A stretch of DNA of 64,000 nucleotides from Sphingobium sp. KCTC 72723 (GCF_014280435.1 NZ_CP060388.1:930001-994000); one strand, 5' to 3'; shown: positions 33,778-43,059, counted from the first letter of the stretch. Notes: generated by a model from the sequence alone, not told the origin. Numbers and translations are program-made.

Positions 33778-35957
33778 TTGCGCTCTCCACTGGGCGGCAC
33801 ATCCACTGGCCGCACCACACGGCTCGACTGACGCACCACCGGCTCGATCACCTGTCGGACACCCGGCTGCACCACCGTATCGCTGGGTTGCGCCGCGACC
33901 GGCGGGGTTGCGCCCATATAGTCGCGGACCAACTCGTCGATGGTCGGCTCCATGTCGGGATTGCGCTGCAACTGCATGTCGCGGACATAGCCATAGCGCT
34001 GCTGCGTCAACCGCTGCGCATCTTCCTTCGACCGCAATATCGTCGGGCGGATGAACACCATCAGGTTGGTCTTGGTCCGGCTGCGGCTGCGCGATTTGAA
34101 CAATTCGCCCAGCCCAGGAATATCGCTCAACAACGGTATCCGCTCGATCGTCTTGCGCTCATTATCGTCCAGCAATCCGCCCAGCGCCAAAATCTCGCCA
34201 TCGTCCACCGTGACCGTCGTTTCGATCTCGCGCTTGTTGATGATGAGGTCGCTGCTGCTATTGCTCACCGGCCCGGCCACGCTCGACACTTCCTGCCGCA
34301 GGAACAGCTTGATTGCGCCGCCAGTGTTGATCTGCGGCTTCACCTCCAGCTTGATGCCAACGTCCTGCCGCTGGACCGTGCGAAACTGATTGTCGAAATT
34401 CTGGCTCAGCGCCTCGCCCGTCGTAACCGGCACCTGCTGGCCCACCAATATCGACGCCTTCTGGTTATCCAGCGTCATCACCGACGGCGTGGACAGCAAA
34501 TTGCTTTCCGTGTCGGATTTCACGGCATTGATGATCGCCCCGAAAATCCCGTTCTTGCCGATCTGCGTCCCCAGCCCGCCGATGATCCCGGTCGCGCTGG
34601 TCAGGCTGCTGATCGCGGCCTGCTGCAATGTGCTGGCCAACTCGCCATTGGTCTGCGTCTCGGTCGTCGTCGTGCTGCCGTCCGCCGCCACCACCGTCGT
34701 CTTGGTCGTGCCAAGCTGAGTCGCACCATAGGCACCCGCAAGCGTCAGCAGATTGGGCGAAGCGTTGGAATAATTGGTCGCGGCAAAGCCAGTCGACGTG
34801 CTGCCCAGCAGGAATTGCACGCCCAGCTTCTTGGCCGCCGCATCGCTGATTTCCACGATGATCGCTTCGACCAGCACCTGTTCGCGCCGCGTGTCGATCT
34901 GGCGGATCGTTTCGCCCAGCATCCGCTGCACATCATTATTAGCCGCCACGATGATCGCGTTCGCGCCCTCATAACGGGTGACGATCGCCGGGCCGCGCGT
35001 CGAAATGCCGCTGCCACCGGAGGAGGATGACACCGCCGCAACCGGGGCCGCCGCCGCGCTCGCTGGAGCCGCACCGCCCGCCGCTGGCGTGGATGCGCTC
35101 ACCGGCTGGCTGGTCGATTGCCCGACCAGTTGCTGCAACACCGGCAGCAATTTTTCCGCGTCCGCATGTTCCAGCCAGTAAACCCGTATTTCGGTGCCGC
35201 TCGCCGCCTGTTGGTCCAACTGCCGCGCCATCGCCACCAGACGCGCGACGGTTGCCCCATCGCCCCGGATCGCCACCGCATTGCTGCTGTCGATCGGCAC
35301 CACCGTCGCGGCGGACGGCGAAGCATTTTCCCCTGCGCCCCCGCCCGCGACCAATGCCTGCAACGACGTCGCAATTTCCCGCGCGCCCGCATTTTTCAGC
35401 ATCACCATCTGCGTCGCCGACGTGTCCCGGTCGATCCGCGCAATCACCTGACGAATGCGTGCTATATTGTCGGCATAGTCCGCCACCACCACACTGTTGC
35501 CCGCGCGGTTGGCCGTGACCGACCCTTCCTTGCTGACCAAAGGCCGCAGCGTTTCCAGCGCGCTCGCCGCATCGATCGACCGCAAGCGGAACACCTCCGT
35601 CACGAAACTGTTGCGATTGCTCGCCCGGCCCACCGCGCTTGGCTGCCCCGCCGCACCATCGGCGGGCTGGATGCGATAGGCGCCGCCCGGCGCCGGCACC
35701 GCGACCAGCCCGTTGGCGCGCAGGGTGGACAGCACGATCTCGAAATATTCGGATCGCGACAGCGGCCGGTCGGTCACGACCGACACTTTCCCCTGCACCT
35801 TGTTGTCGATGATGAAGGTGCGCCCCGTCACCCGCGCCGCATCCTGAATGAAGGCGCGAATGTCCGCGTCCCGCACGTTGAGCGTCTGTTGCGCATGAAC
35901 GGGAACCGCCAGCACAAGAGCAAGCGCAGCGGAAAGATGGAGGAAATGTCTGGTCAT
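33774..35957 (-). CDS. gspD: type II secretion outer-membrane secretin GspD
   Basis: 727 residues. Signal peptide MTRHFLHLSAALALVLAVP ending at VHAQ. N0 domain (NVRDADIRAFIQDAARVTG), three N repeats with RIDRDTSATQMVMLKNAG and DTRREQVLVEAIIVEISD, then the secretin core ending with the conserved block IPGLGELFKSRSRSRTKTNLMVFIRPTIL. Gly/Ser/Ala-rich inserts occur around residue 300 and 420. A C-terminal tail of about 90 residues may bind a pilotin. Its start overlaps the gspC stop by 4 nt (ATGA). Confidence 0.96.
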   Translation of the reverse strand: MTRHFLHLSAALALVLAVPVHAQQTLNVRDADIRAFIQDAARVTGRTFIIDNKVQGKVSVVTDRPLSRSEYFEIVLSTLRANGLVAVPAPGGAYRIQPADGAAGQPSAVGRASNRNSFVTEVFRLRSIDAASALETLRPLVSKEGSVTANRAGNSVVVADYADNIARIRQVIARIDRDTSATQMVMLKNAGAREIATSLQALVAGGGAGENASPSAATVVPIDSSNAVAIRGDGATVARLVAMARQLDQQAASGTEIRVYWLEHADAEKLLPVLQQLVGQSTSQPVSASTPAAGGAAPASAAAAPVAAVSSSSGGSGISTRGPAIVTRYEGANAIIVAANNDVQRMLGETIRQIDTRREQVLVEAIIVEISDAAAKKLGVQFLLGSTSTGFAATNYSNASPNLLTLAGAYGATQLGTTKTTVVAADGSTTTTETQTNGELASTLQQAAISSLTSATGIIGGLGTQIGKNGIFGAIINAVKSDTESNLLSTPSVMTLDNQKASILVGQQVPVTTGEALSQNFDNQFRTVQRQDVGIKLEVKPQINTGGAIKLFLRQEVSSVAGPVSNSSSDLIINKREIETTVTVDDGEILALGGLLDDNERKTIERIPLLSDIPGLGELFKSRSRSRTKTNLMVFIRPTILRSKEDAQRLTQQRYGYVRDMQLQRNPDMEPTIDELVRDYMGATPPVAAQPSDTVVQPGVRQVIEPVVRQSSRVVRPVDVPPSGERK

Positions 35958-36796
35958 TGGCCTTGCACGATCAGGTTGACGGAGGCGACGGCAGCGCCAC
36001 GCTCCACGGTCAGGGACAGGCGCGCTCCGGGCGCGATCTGGTTTTGCAATGCTTGCAGGTCGCCCAGCGGCTGGCCGTTCACCTGCGTCACGATGTCGCC
36101 GGGGCGAAAGCCCGCGCTGGCAAATCCCGGTCCCTTCGCGCTGACGACCAGGCCCGTGACCCGGCCATTCTGCATCCGGGGCGCAAAGCCGATGTCGCGT
36201 TTCAGGCTGTCGGCGGTCGGGCCAGTCCCGCCACCGGGCGCAGCGGGCGGCGGCGGCGCAGCGCTCTGCCATCCGGCATTGTCGGCGGGCGCTGGCGCAG
36301 CGTCGGGCGCGGGCGTCGACTGGTCGATGAAAATCTGCTCCTCGGCCCCGCCCCGGTCGATCGTCACATGATCGAACGCCACCGATTTCAGCACCACTCC
36401 GGGCAGGATTTCATCCCCCACGGCAAAGCTGTTCTGCACCCCGTCAGGCGACGCGATGATCGCGCTGCCCTGCCCGGATCCTTCGTTCAGGCGGATGCCA
36501 TAAAGCGTCAGCGCCAGCGATGTGACGACGGCATTGCCCGGCTGGGCGGGCGCGCCGCTGCGGAAAAAGGGATCGAAACTGGCAAACAAGGCCTGTCGCG
36601 CAGTCGGCGACAGGATTTGCGCCTGCCGTCCTTCCCACGGGCCAAAGCTGCCCACGGGCGCGACAATCACCCACATCAGCCGCACCAGTTGCAGCGCCAG
36701 CACAGCGAGCAGTCCGTGTTCAGCCAGGCGCAGCGCGTCGAACGCGCCCTTGCGGTTGCCCCTGCCGCGCATAATCTGCCCAAACGGCACCCGCAT
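35954..36796 (-). CDS. gspC: type II secretion protein GspC with PDZ domain
   Basis: 280 residues from ATG 36796; a TTG 12 nt earlier is possible. One membrane helix (HGLLAVLALQLVRLMWVIV near residue 30), a homology-region domain (NAVVTSLALTLYGIRLNEG to LKSVAFDHVTIDRGG), a Pro/Ala linker, then a PDZ domain (GLVVSAKGPGFASAGFRPG, VTQVNGQPLGD). It connects the inner platform to the GspD secretin and helps select substrates. First gene of the operon; a Pho-box-like site lies 61-78 nt upstream. Confidence 0.93.
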   Translation of the reverse strand: MRVPFGQIMRGRGNRKGAFDALRLAEHGLLAVLALQLVRLMWVIVAPVGSFGPWEGRQAQILSPTARQALFASFDPFFRSGAPAQPGNAVVTSLALTLYGIRLNEGSGQGSAIIASPDGVQNSFAVGDEILPGVVLKSVAFDHVTIDRGGAEEQIFIDQSTPAPDAAPAPADNAGWQSAAPPPPAAPGGGTGPTADSLKRDIGFAPRMQNGRVTGLVVSAKGPGFASAGFRPGDIVTQVNGQPLGDLQALQNQIAPGARLSLTVERGAAVASVNLIVQGQ

Positions 36797-36856
36797 GATA
36801 TGACCCAAGCCCCCGACTGTTCCAGTCGTCTGCTAGGGATTTTGTCTTACTCAAAA

Positions 36857-36874
36857 ATGACACTTATGTGACCG
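36857..36874 (-). promoter_or_regulatory. possible PhoB box upstream of gspC
   Basis: ATGACAC-TTAT-GTGACCG has the 7-4-7 spacing of a PhoB box read on the minus strand (consensus form TGTCAT repeats 11 bp apart). One half is good, the other has two differences. Position upstream of gspC is right for control of the gsp operon. Weaker than the site at 42294. Confidence 0.45.
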
Positions 36875-36945
36875 ATATATTACACCGCCTTTATCACGCG
36901 CGTCCCACTTGCATTTGCCGGGCCGGGCGATAGCAACGGCCCATC

Positions 36946-37593
36946 ATGACGGCGCAAAATCCCCCCGTCGCATCCGATGGCGACCCCGCATGGATCGGCA
37001 CGCATCCGCGCATTCAGCGCGTGCCGAGCCGCGACCTCACCCTGTTCATCCAGCGCGATTTCCTGTCGGCGGACGAATGTGCCGCGCTGATCGAACGGAT
37101 CGACGCACACCGCCGCCCCTCGACCATCGCGGACGCCAATGGCGACGGCTATTTCCGCACCAGCGAAACCTGCGACCTCGACCATGACGATCCGTTCGTG
37201 GCGGCAATCGACGCCCGCCTCGCCACCTTCGCTGGCATCGCCCCGCTGCATGGCGAACCGATCCAGGGCCAGCGCTATGATGTGGGTCAGGAATTCAAGG
37301 CGCACACGGACTATTTCGACCCCAAGGGCGCAGACTTTGCCAAATATTGCGAAGTCGCGGGCAACCGCACCTGGACGCTCATGGTCTATCTGAACGAACC
37401 GGCGGCAGGCGGCGCCACTCGCTTCCCCAAAATCGGCAAGACGGTGCAGCCGCAAAGCGGCAAGCTGCTCGCCTGGAACAACCGCAACACAGATGGCCAG
37501 CCCAACCCCGCCAGCCTGCACCACGGCATGAAGGTGCGCAGCGGCGTCAAGCATGTCATCACCAAATGGTATCGCGAACGCCCCTGGGGCTAG
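36946..37593 (+). CDS. 2-oxoglutarate/Fe(II)-dependent dioxygenase (prolyl-4-hydroxylase type)
   Basis: 215 residues. The double-stranded beta-helix iron site is visible: HTDYFDP supplies His and Asp, and HHGMKVRSGVKHVITKWYR supplies the distal His and the Lys/Arg for 2-oxoglutarate. LSADECAALIERID and RFPKIGKTVQPQSGKLL match P4Hc-family proteins. Substrate unknown; hydroxylation of a peptidyl proline is possible. It stands alone on the plus strand between the gsp operon and the TonB receptor operon. Confidence 0.9.
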   Translation: MTAQNPPVASDGDPAWIGTHPRIQRVPSRDLTLFIQRDFLSADECAALIERIDAHRRPSTIADANGDGYFRTSETCDLDHDDPFVAAIDARLATFAGIAPLHGEPIQGQRYDVGQEFKAHTDYFDPKGADFAKYCEVAGNRTWTLMVYLNEPAAGGATRFPKIGKTVQPQSGKLLAWNNRNTDGQPNPASLHHGMKVRSGVKHVITKWYRERPWG

Positions 37594-37632
37594 GCCAGCA
37601 CTTTCACCACCCCGTCATCCCCACACCCCGTC

Positions 37633-37652
37633 ATCCCAGCGAAGGCTGGGAT
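37633..37652. repeat. single palindromic repeat half-element
   Basis: ATCCCAGC-GAAG-GCTGGGAT, the same motif as in the arm of the element in gspG. It follows the dioxygenase stop codon by about 40 nt. Confidence 0.75.
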
Positions 37653-37683
37653 CCCCCTTTCTTCTTCCGCAACGGCGAGAACG

Positions 37684-37719
37684 AAAAAAAGACCGGCCCG
37701 CACGAAACGGCCCGGTCTT
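37684..37719 (-). terminator. terminator of the TonB receptor operon
   Basis: Read on the minus strand, AAGACCGG pairs with CCGGTCTT around a GC-rich loop, followed by a run of T residues (A-run 37684-37690 on the plus strand). It lies about 45 nt after the receptor stop. Confidence 0.85.
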
Positions 37720-37762
37720 GTTACGCCATCAACGGGACCGCGCGAACGCGGCCCCATTGGCA

Positions 37763-40456
37763 TCAGAAGGCTACGGTCATCGACGCAGCGATGGTCGTGC
37801 CGATCTTGTAGCGGTTATAGAACACCTTGTTATCGCCCGCCTGCTGGAACTCCTGGAACTTGCGGCCCAGAATGTTGCGCGCTTCAAGCTTCACTTCGCT
37901 GTTGATCCCGCCGGGCAGCTTGACCGCCTGACGCGCCACGAAGTCCAGTTGCACGCCCGGCTTTTCCTTGATGTCGGGTTGCAGGTTTGGCCCACGACTG
38001 GTCACCCGGTCGCTGGCATAGGTCAGCAACAATGTCTGCTGCGACAGGCGATCGGTATCTTCCAACCCCAGTTGCAGATTGAGCAGATGGTCCGACTGGC
38101 CCGTCAACGGCACGCCGTTCAGGAAATAGTCGGATGCGGCAGGCAGGTCGCCGGTGGTGTAGGTATAGGGCGTGGTCGTGTCGCCTGCCTGCACCTTCAG
38201 CTTGGACTGGGTATAGGTATAGTTGCCGATCAGCGCGATGCGGCGGTTCTCGAAGAACGGTTCATCGCCCAGCCCGTAAAGCGGCACATATTTCTGCGCT
38301 TCCAGCTCGAAACCATAGAGCGTCGCTTCGGGCGCATTGGCAAAGCTGGTCGTCACGGCATAGGTGTCGGTGATCGTGGTATAGGTTTCGATCGGATTTT
38401 CGATCTTCTTGTAGAAACCTGCCGCGATCAGCCGCTCATCCTTGCCCATATACCATTCGGCGCGGACCTCCGCGTTCCACAGCTGGCTATCCTGCAAATA
38501 GGGGTTGCCGCGATAGAAACGGTTGGAATCGGTGTCGAGATAGGGCTGGGCAATCAGCTCGCGGAACTGCGGGCGAGCAATCGTCTTGGACGCGCTGGCG
38601 CGGAACTGCACGCCCTTGGCCGCTTCGAACGTCAACGTGACGGCGGGCAGCCAGTAATCCTTGCGGATTTCGTTGAACGGGGTCACGCCCGTGCTGTAAA
38701 CATCCACGCCGGTAACTGACTGCACACCCTTTTCGTAGCGCACGCCAGCATTGAACGACAGGCCGGGGAACAATTCCGCCTGCACCTGGCCATAGCCCGC
38801 ATGGACCCGCAGAGCCGCATCATAAACTGGATAATTGCCCGAAAATTCCAGCAGGCTGATGTCGTACAGCTGCACCGACGCATCCGACAACAGATAGTCG
38901 GGGCGCAACTGCTGCACCGGGATCGGCAGGTTGGTCGCATCGAAATGCAGCTCGTAACGCGACGATGTCCGCTTCGTGTCGGTGAAGGCATAGCCTGCCG
39001 TCACGGTGAAGGCCGGTGCGATCTTGTAGCTGAGGTCGATGCCCGACGACCACAGGTCTTCGTTCAGGTCGCTGAACGTCACCGACGCATCGCCGCGCTG
39101 GCGATTAAGGGCGTTGATGAAGCGATCGCCGACCGGATCTTCGGCCAGTGCGCGGTTGGTGCGGACATAGACGAAATCGCGCTCGTAGGGCGCTTCACGC
39201 TGCGACTTGGCATAGGCACCGCGCAGGTCCAGGCTCAGCGCATCGTTCAGCTTGAACTCGCCGACCAGCTGGGTGTCGATCAACTGACGCTCATACCAGG
39301 CGGTATTTTGCGTCATATAGTCCGCGCCCTGAATCTGGCCGTCATTCTGCCCGATCGACAGCGCGCTGCGCTTCAGCGTGTCGCGGATATACAGGTTGGT
39401 CCAGCGCAGCTTCTGGTCGCCCAGCTCAAGGCCCACGCCCAGCAGGCCGTTGACCGTCATTTCATTGTCGGTGCTGATCTGCTGCGTATTCTTGCCGGCC
39501 CCTGCCGCCACGTCCAGCGACGCCTGCTGCAACGTGTCGCGGGTGCGCCACTTGTTGCTGTAGGACGCCGTGGCGATGACGCCCAAACGTCCGTCGCTGC
39601 CGATGTCGGTCGCCGTGCCTGCATTGATCGAACCGGAAAAATTGAACGGCAGGCTGTTGGTGCGCTGCACCACCGACGTGTCGGAATTGAGGAACTGCAT
39701 GGCGATGTTGCGCAGGTCCGCGCGCGCCATGTTAGGGAAGGGCGTCCCGCTGTCGATCGCGTTTTGCAGCAGCGGCGGCACATCGCGCGAACCATCGTCA
39801 AAGCCGGTCCAGTCGGACTTGCTGCCATAATGGGTATAGCCCAGCTGGCCCGACGTTTCGGTGTTGGCAGAGCTGCCGAAGCCGACTTCCAGATAGCTCT
39901 CGGTCGGAATCGCCTTGGTCGTCAGGTTGATGACGCCGCCGCCAAATTCACCGGGGAAGTTGGCGGAAAAGCTCTTTTGCACCAGCGTCGAAGCAATCAC
40001 GCTGGTCGGGAACAGGTCCAGCGGCACGACGCGCTTCAACGGCTCAGGGCTGGGCAGCGGCGAACCGTTCAGCAGCGCGAGCGAGTAACGATCGCCAAGG
40101 CCACGGACATAGACGAACCCGCCCGACACGACCGACAGGCCGGTCACGCGCTGGAGCGACCCTGCAATGTCGCCTTCGCCCGTGCGCTTGATGTCGGCGG
40201 CGGACAGGACGTTGACGACTTCGGGCGCGGACTGCGACACGTTGGTCGTGCGGCGGCCGGTGACGATGATGTCCGCGCCGGGGATCGACACGTCGACATT
40301 GCCCTCTTGCGCAGCGGCCTCGTCGGCGGCGCTGGGGGTCGTGGTCATGCCCGCGTCACCTGTCGAGGTGCCGGGATTGGATTGCGCCATGGCGACAGGT
40401 GCGACCAGGGCGGTGGAAATCAGGAGCAGGCGCGCCAGGCTGAGCGGCTTCGACAT
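37763..40456 (-). CDS. TonB-dependent outer-membrane receptor
   Basis: 897 residues with a signal peptide ending near VAMAQ. A low-complexity segment precedes DIIVTGRR, then the plug domain (VVNVLSAADIKRTGEGDIAG, FVYVRGLGDRYSLALLNG, NFPGEFGGGVINLTT) and a long 22-strand-type barrel ending in ASMTVAF with a terminal Phe. The ligand cannot be read from sequence. It lies downstream of the lipoprotein gene in the same orientation, after an intergenic hairpin, with AGGGGGA 9 nt before the start. A phosphate-related or organic-phosphate substrate is suggested by the Pho box of this group. Confidence 0.92.
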   Translation of the reverse strand: MSKPLSLARLLLISTALVAPVAMAQSNPGTSTGDAGMTTTPSAADEAAAQEGNVDVSIPGADIIVTGRRTTNVSQSAPEVVNVLSAADIKRTGEGDIAGSLQRVTGLSVVSGGFVYVRGLGDRYSLALLNGSPLPSPEPLKRVVPLDLFPTSVIASTLVQKSFSANFPGEFGGGVINLTTKAIPTESYLEVGFGSSANTETSGQLGYTHYGSKSDWTGFDDGSRDVPPLLQNAIDSGTPFPNMARADLRNIAMQFLNSDTSVVQRTNSLPFNFSGSINAGTATDIGSDGRLGVIATASYSNKWRTRDTLQQASLDVAAGAGKNTQQISTDNEMTVNGLLGVGLELGDQKLRWTNLYIRDTLKRSALSIGQNDGQIQGADYMTQNTAWYERQLIDTQLVGEFKLNDALSLDLRGAYAKSQREAPYERDFVYVRTNRALAEDPVGDRFINALNRQRGDASVTFSDLNEDLWSSGIDLSYKIAPAFTVTAGYAFTDTKRTSSRYELHFDATNLPIPVQQLRPDYLLSDASVQLYDISLLEFSGNYPVYDAALRVHAGYGQVQAELFPGLSFNAGVRYEKGVQSVTGVDVYSTGVTPFNEIRKDYWLPAVTLTFEAAKGVQFRASASKTIARPQFRELIAQPYLDTDSNRFYRGNPYLQDSQLWNAEVRAEWYMGKDERLIAAGFYKKIENPIETYTTITDTYAVTTSFANAPEATLYGFELEAQKYVPLYGLGDEPFFENRRIALIGNYTYTQSKLKVQAGDTTTPYTYTTGDLPAASDYFLNGVPLTGQSDHLLNLQLGLEDTDRLSQQTLLLTYASDRVTSRGPNLQPDIKEKPGVQLDFVARQAVKLPGGINSEVKLEARNILGRKFQEFQQAGDNKVFYNRYKIGTTIAASMTVAF

Positions 40457-40493
40457 GCTAGGTGTCCCCCTTTGGGAAATTCAGTGCAAAGAA

Positions 40494-40525
40494 GGCGGGG
40501 GAGCGAATAACTACGCTCCCCCGCC
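40494..40525. terminator. strong intergenic hairpin between lipoprotein and TonB receptor genes
   Basis: GGCGGGGGAGCG (40494-40505) pairs perfectly with CGCTCCCCCGCC (40514-40525), loop AATAACTA. Only a weak pyrimidine run follows on the minus strand, so it could be a partial terminator or an mRNA-stability element that sets receptor level below that of the lipoprotein. Confidence 0.65.
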
Positions 40526-40547
40526 CCTGTTGAGGTCGTGGGTCCGA

Positions 40548-42140
40548 TCAGGTCGTCGGGATCGCCGTGCAATTCTTGCTGGTGGTGCCAAAGCTGGCGG
40601 TCACCGAGTTGCAGGTCCAGCCAGCATACCAGGTGTCGCTGCTGTCCTTGACCGCGCCGACATAGTTGGTCGTGGTGAAGTTGCTGTCGACCGTCTTGGG
40701 GTCGGTCGCAACCAGCGCGGTTTCGGTAGCACCGTTGATGAACAGCGACGTCAGCGACGGGGTGTAGGTGATCGTGGCGTTCGGGCCAGCTTCGAAGATC
40801 GACTTCACCACATCGGCGGTCACGCCGGTGTTGCCCTTATAGGGCGTGGCGCTGCACTGCATCGCGACCGAGATGTAGCGTGGCTTGCCAGCGTCCTGCA
40901 ACGCGGTGTCGGCGTCGCGCACGGTGGCGGCGGCGTCGATGCGCAGGCAGCTCTGGGTCGGGCTGACGATCAGGCCGTTCACCAGCGTCAGGTCCGCACC
41001 GCCGCGCAGCAGCATCGAAGCGCCGTTGCTGCCGGTGGTCGAACGACCGATGAAGGTGAAGTTGGCGACCTTGACGAACTGACGCGGCAGGGCGTCGACG
41101 CCGTTATTGGCAGCCGACCCACCGTTGGAGTCGGTTTCCATGAAACTGTCGCCAATGTCGTTGCCCGAACGATGGGCGCTGATGACATATTGGATCGTGC
41201 CGCGATAGCCGACGTCGGTGTCCAGATTGTCGTCCTCGACGCCCGTGGTCACGATGTAGCGCGGGTGAACCGAACCACCGAAGATTTCGATGGCATCGTC
41301 CGAACTGTTATGGACCTGGATATGGTCCAGCGTGGTGCCGGTGCCGACGCCCGACGGGGTCAGACCCTGCAATTCGCTCGAACCCGACAGGACGAAGCCG
41401 GAATAGCGGATCTGCACATAGGACATGCGGCCCGAATTGTCGGCGTCGTTCGCGCCACCATAAAGGGCGTTGCTCGCGCCTTCGGTGTCACGCTCGCACG
41501 CCGTGGTGCCGGGCGCTGCGGCAGGTGCCTGGCAATCGGTGATCCGGCCACGGCCCAGCAGCACGATGCCGCCCCACTGGCCCGACGACTGGTCGGTCGC
41601 GGTGCCAAGCACGTTTTCGCGGCTGGTGAAGACGATCGGCTGAGTCGCGGTTCCGACAGCATTGATGCGATTGCCGCGATTGACGGCCAGGAACGTGTTG
41701 CCGGTGCCGGCAAAGATGTTCACGCCCGGATCGATCGTCAGCGTCACGACATTGTTCGTGCTTGCCGCGCCCTGATCGGTGCCGACATCGACGCGACCGG
41801 GCATCGAATAGATGACGCCAGCCACCTTGGCGATCGCCGTGGTGCTGTTGAAACGCGCCGGGAAGGCGCAGTTGCGCCAGGTGTTGGTGCCATCCGAAAT
41901 GGTGCCAAGGTCGGTCAGCTGGTCAGCGCCCGAAATAGTGGGGCAGCTGGCGGCCGGGGTTACCGACGTGGGGGTCGGGGTCGGCGTGGGGGTCGGCGTA
42001 GGCGTGGGGGTTGGCGTCGGCGCGGGAATGACGATGGTGCCTTCGCCCGGCGACGCGATATCGTCCGCGCCGCAAGCGCTCAGCGCCGCGCAGGCGCAGC
42101 CCGCCATCAGGATCGTGTGAATACGGTTATTCTCGGCCAT
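40548..42140 (-). CDS. large lipoprotein with Pro-Thr linker (ElpS-like candidate)
   Basis: 530 residues. A lipobox LSAC puts lipidation at Cys23 (two further Cys lie at 15 and 17). A Pro-Thr repeat of about 18 residues (near 41-58) links it to a 470-residue beta-rich domain that contains VYSMP-like strands and repeated 'WGGIVLLGRG' and 'ILPRQF'-type motifs of right-handed beta-helix style. Several cysteine pairs are present. Located beside a TonB receptor and a T2SS operon, with a Pho box upstream. Caulobacter has a phosphate-starvation-induced, T2SS-secreted lipoprotein (ElpS) in a comparable locus; this gene may be its counterpart. Confidence 0.75.
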   Translation of the reverse strand: MAENNRIHTILMAGCACAALSACGADDIASPGEGTIVIPAPTPTPTPTPTPTPTPTPTSVTPAASCPTISGADQLTDLGTISDGTNTWRNCAFPARFNSTTAIAKVAGVIYSMPGRVDVGTDQGAASTNNVVTLTIDPGVNIFAGTGNTFLAVNRGNRINAVGTATQPIVFTSRENVLGTATDQSSGQWGGIVLLGRGRITDCQAPAAAPGTTACERDTEGASNALYGGANDADNSGRMSYVQIRYSGFVLSGSSELQGLTPSGVGTGTTLDHIQVHNSSDDAIEIFGGSVHPRYIVTTGVEDDNLDTDVGYRGTIQYVISAHRSGNDIGDSFMETDSNGGSAANNGVDALPRQFVKVANFTFIGRSTTGSNGASMLLRGGADLTLVNGLIVSPTQSCLRIDAAATVRDADTALQDAGKPRYISVAMQCSATPYKGNTGVTADVVKSIFEAGPNATITYTPSLTSLFINGATETALVATDPKTVDSNFTTTNYVGAVKDSSDTWYAGWTCNSVTASFGTTSKNCTAIPTT

Positions 42141-42293
42141 GTCGTCTCCGCTCCGGTCAACACCGGGTTTGTTGCAGTGCGAAGCGCAGGGGAAACCGAC
42201 TCGGACAACGCCCCCTGTCGCCCTCAGGAGCGGCAGATAGGAGCCTCCAATGACATGGCCGTGCCGTTTTCATGACGAAACGACGACTTATAA

Positions 42294-42311
42294 ATGACAA
42301 TAATATGACAT
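42294..42311 (-). promoter_or_regulatory. PhoB box upstream of the lipoprotein-TonB receptor operon
   Basis: ATGACAA-TAAT-ATGACAT on the plus strand; on the minus strand this is ATGTCAT-ATTA-TTGTCAT, an excellent match to the 7-4-7 Pho box. It is about 155 nt upstream of the lipoprotein start. A further ATGACA half-site occurs at 42325. Confidence 0.75.
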
Positions 42312-42326
42312 TGGTTGCACATATAT

Positions 42327-42364
42327 GACAAAGGGCATCGCCCGGATGGACGATGCCCTTTGTC
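42327..42364 (-). terminator. hairpin after the TPR-like gene
   Basis: GACAAAGGGCATCG (42327-42340) and its exact reverse complement (42351-42364) form a 14-bp stem with a 10-nt loop, 20 nt after the stop. A T-run is missing, so termination is likely but not typical. Confidence 0.65.
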
Positions 42365-42384
42365 TCTGACCCGGTGCGACCCGT

Positions 42385-42765
42385 TCAGCGTGCGGCGTAG
42401 CGCATTTCCAGACGACTGAGCGCACGGCGCGCAATGTCACGCGACGATGCTTCGCCGCCATCGGCAGTTACCAGCATGATATCGGGGGCATAACGCGCGC
42501 TCTGATAGGCGGCGCGCGCATCGGCCATACGGCCCAGCCCGACATAGGCATTGCCCAGGTTGATGAGGCGGGCCGGATCATTGGCGGCATCGGGGCGCAC
42601 CACGGTCAGCCTTGTCGCGGCCCGATCAAACTCGCCGGCTTTCAGCGCCGCCGAGGCAAGGCGACCATCGGGCAGCCCGACCTCGACCAGCCGTTCCGAT
42701 GCGAAGGCGCTCGCAGGCGCGAGCGAAACCAGCGCAACACCCAATATGAGAGCGACCTTCGACAT
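42385..42765 (-). CDS. secreted TPR-like protein (126 aa)
   Basis: Signal peptide (VALILGVALVSLAPASAFA) followed by about 100 residues with a tetratricopeptide pattern: AALKAGEFDRAATRLTVV and NLGNAYVGLGRMADARAAYQSA form one to two TPR-like helical pairs, then a C-terminal helix (ARRALSRLEMRYAAR). Probably periplasmic; function unknown. It is upstream of the lipoprotein/TonB receptor genes in the same orientation, but separated by a hairpin and a Pho box, so it may be a separate transcript. Confidence 0.8.
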   Translation of the reverse strand: MSKVALILGVALVSLAPASAFASERLVEVGLPDGRLASAALKAGEFDRAATRLTVVRPDAANDPARLINLGNAYVGLGRMADARAAYQSARYAPDIMLVTADGGEASSRDIARRALSRLEMRYAAR

Positions 42766-43010
42766 GATTTTTCTCCAAAAAAACTTCTTACTATAGTCTC
42801 TATTATTTCACTGTGATGACAGTTGGGCAATAGCGCCGGGAAGGGAGAAAAAGGATTTATATCACAGTCTAATCAACGTCTTATGATTTTTTCTTCATAC
42901 TGTCATAAATATGTAATTGAAATGACAGGTCGAATCCATCGATTCGATTCGCGCCGGACATGCCAAAAGGCGGCGACCGCTGATGCGACGCCGTTGCGCG
43001 TTAAACCGAC

Positions 43011-43053
43011 AAAAAAGACAGGTCCGGGAGGTTCTGTTGCCCGGCCCTCCCGG
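43011..43053 (-). terminator. Rho-independent terminator of ssrA
   Basis: On the minus strand CCGGGAGG and CCTCCCGG pair (43024-43031 with 43046-43053) and are followed by a T6 run (43016-43011). Confidence 0.85.
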
Positions 43054-43059
43054 AAGCCG

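Noticed and set aside
41960..42025. Short tandem repeat resembling a microsatellite or CRISPR-like array
   Set aside because: It encodes the in-frame Pro-Thr linker of the lipoprotein; no spacers and no repeats of CRISPR length.
42893..42930. Second Pho-box-like pair (CTGTCAT ... ATGACAG) upstream of the TPR gene
   Set aside because: The two halves are inverted and wrongly spaced; the direct-repeat partner (ATGTAAT) is poor. Too weak to call as a site.
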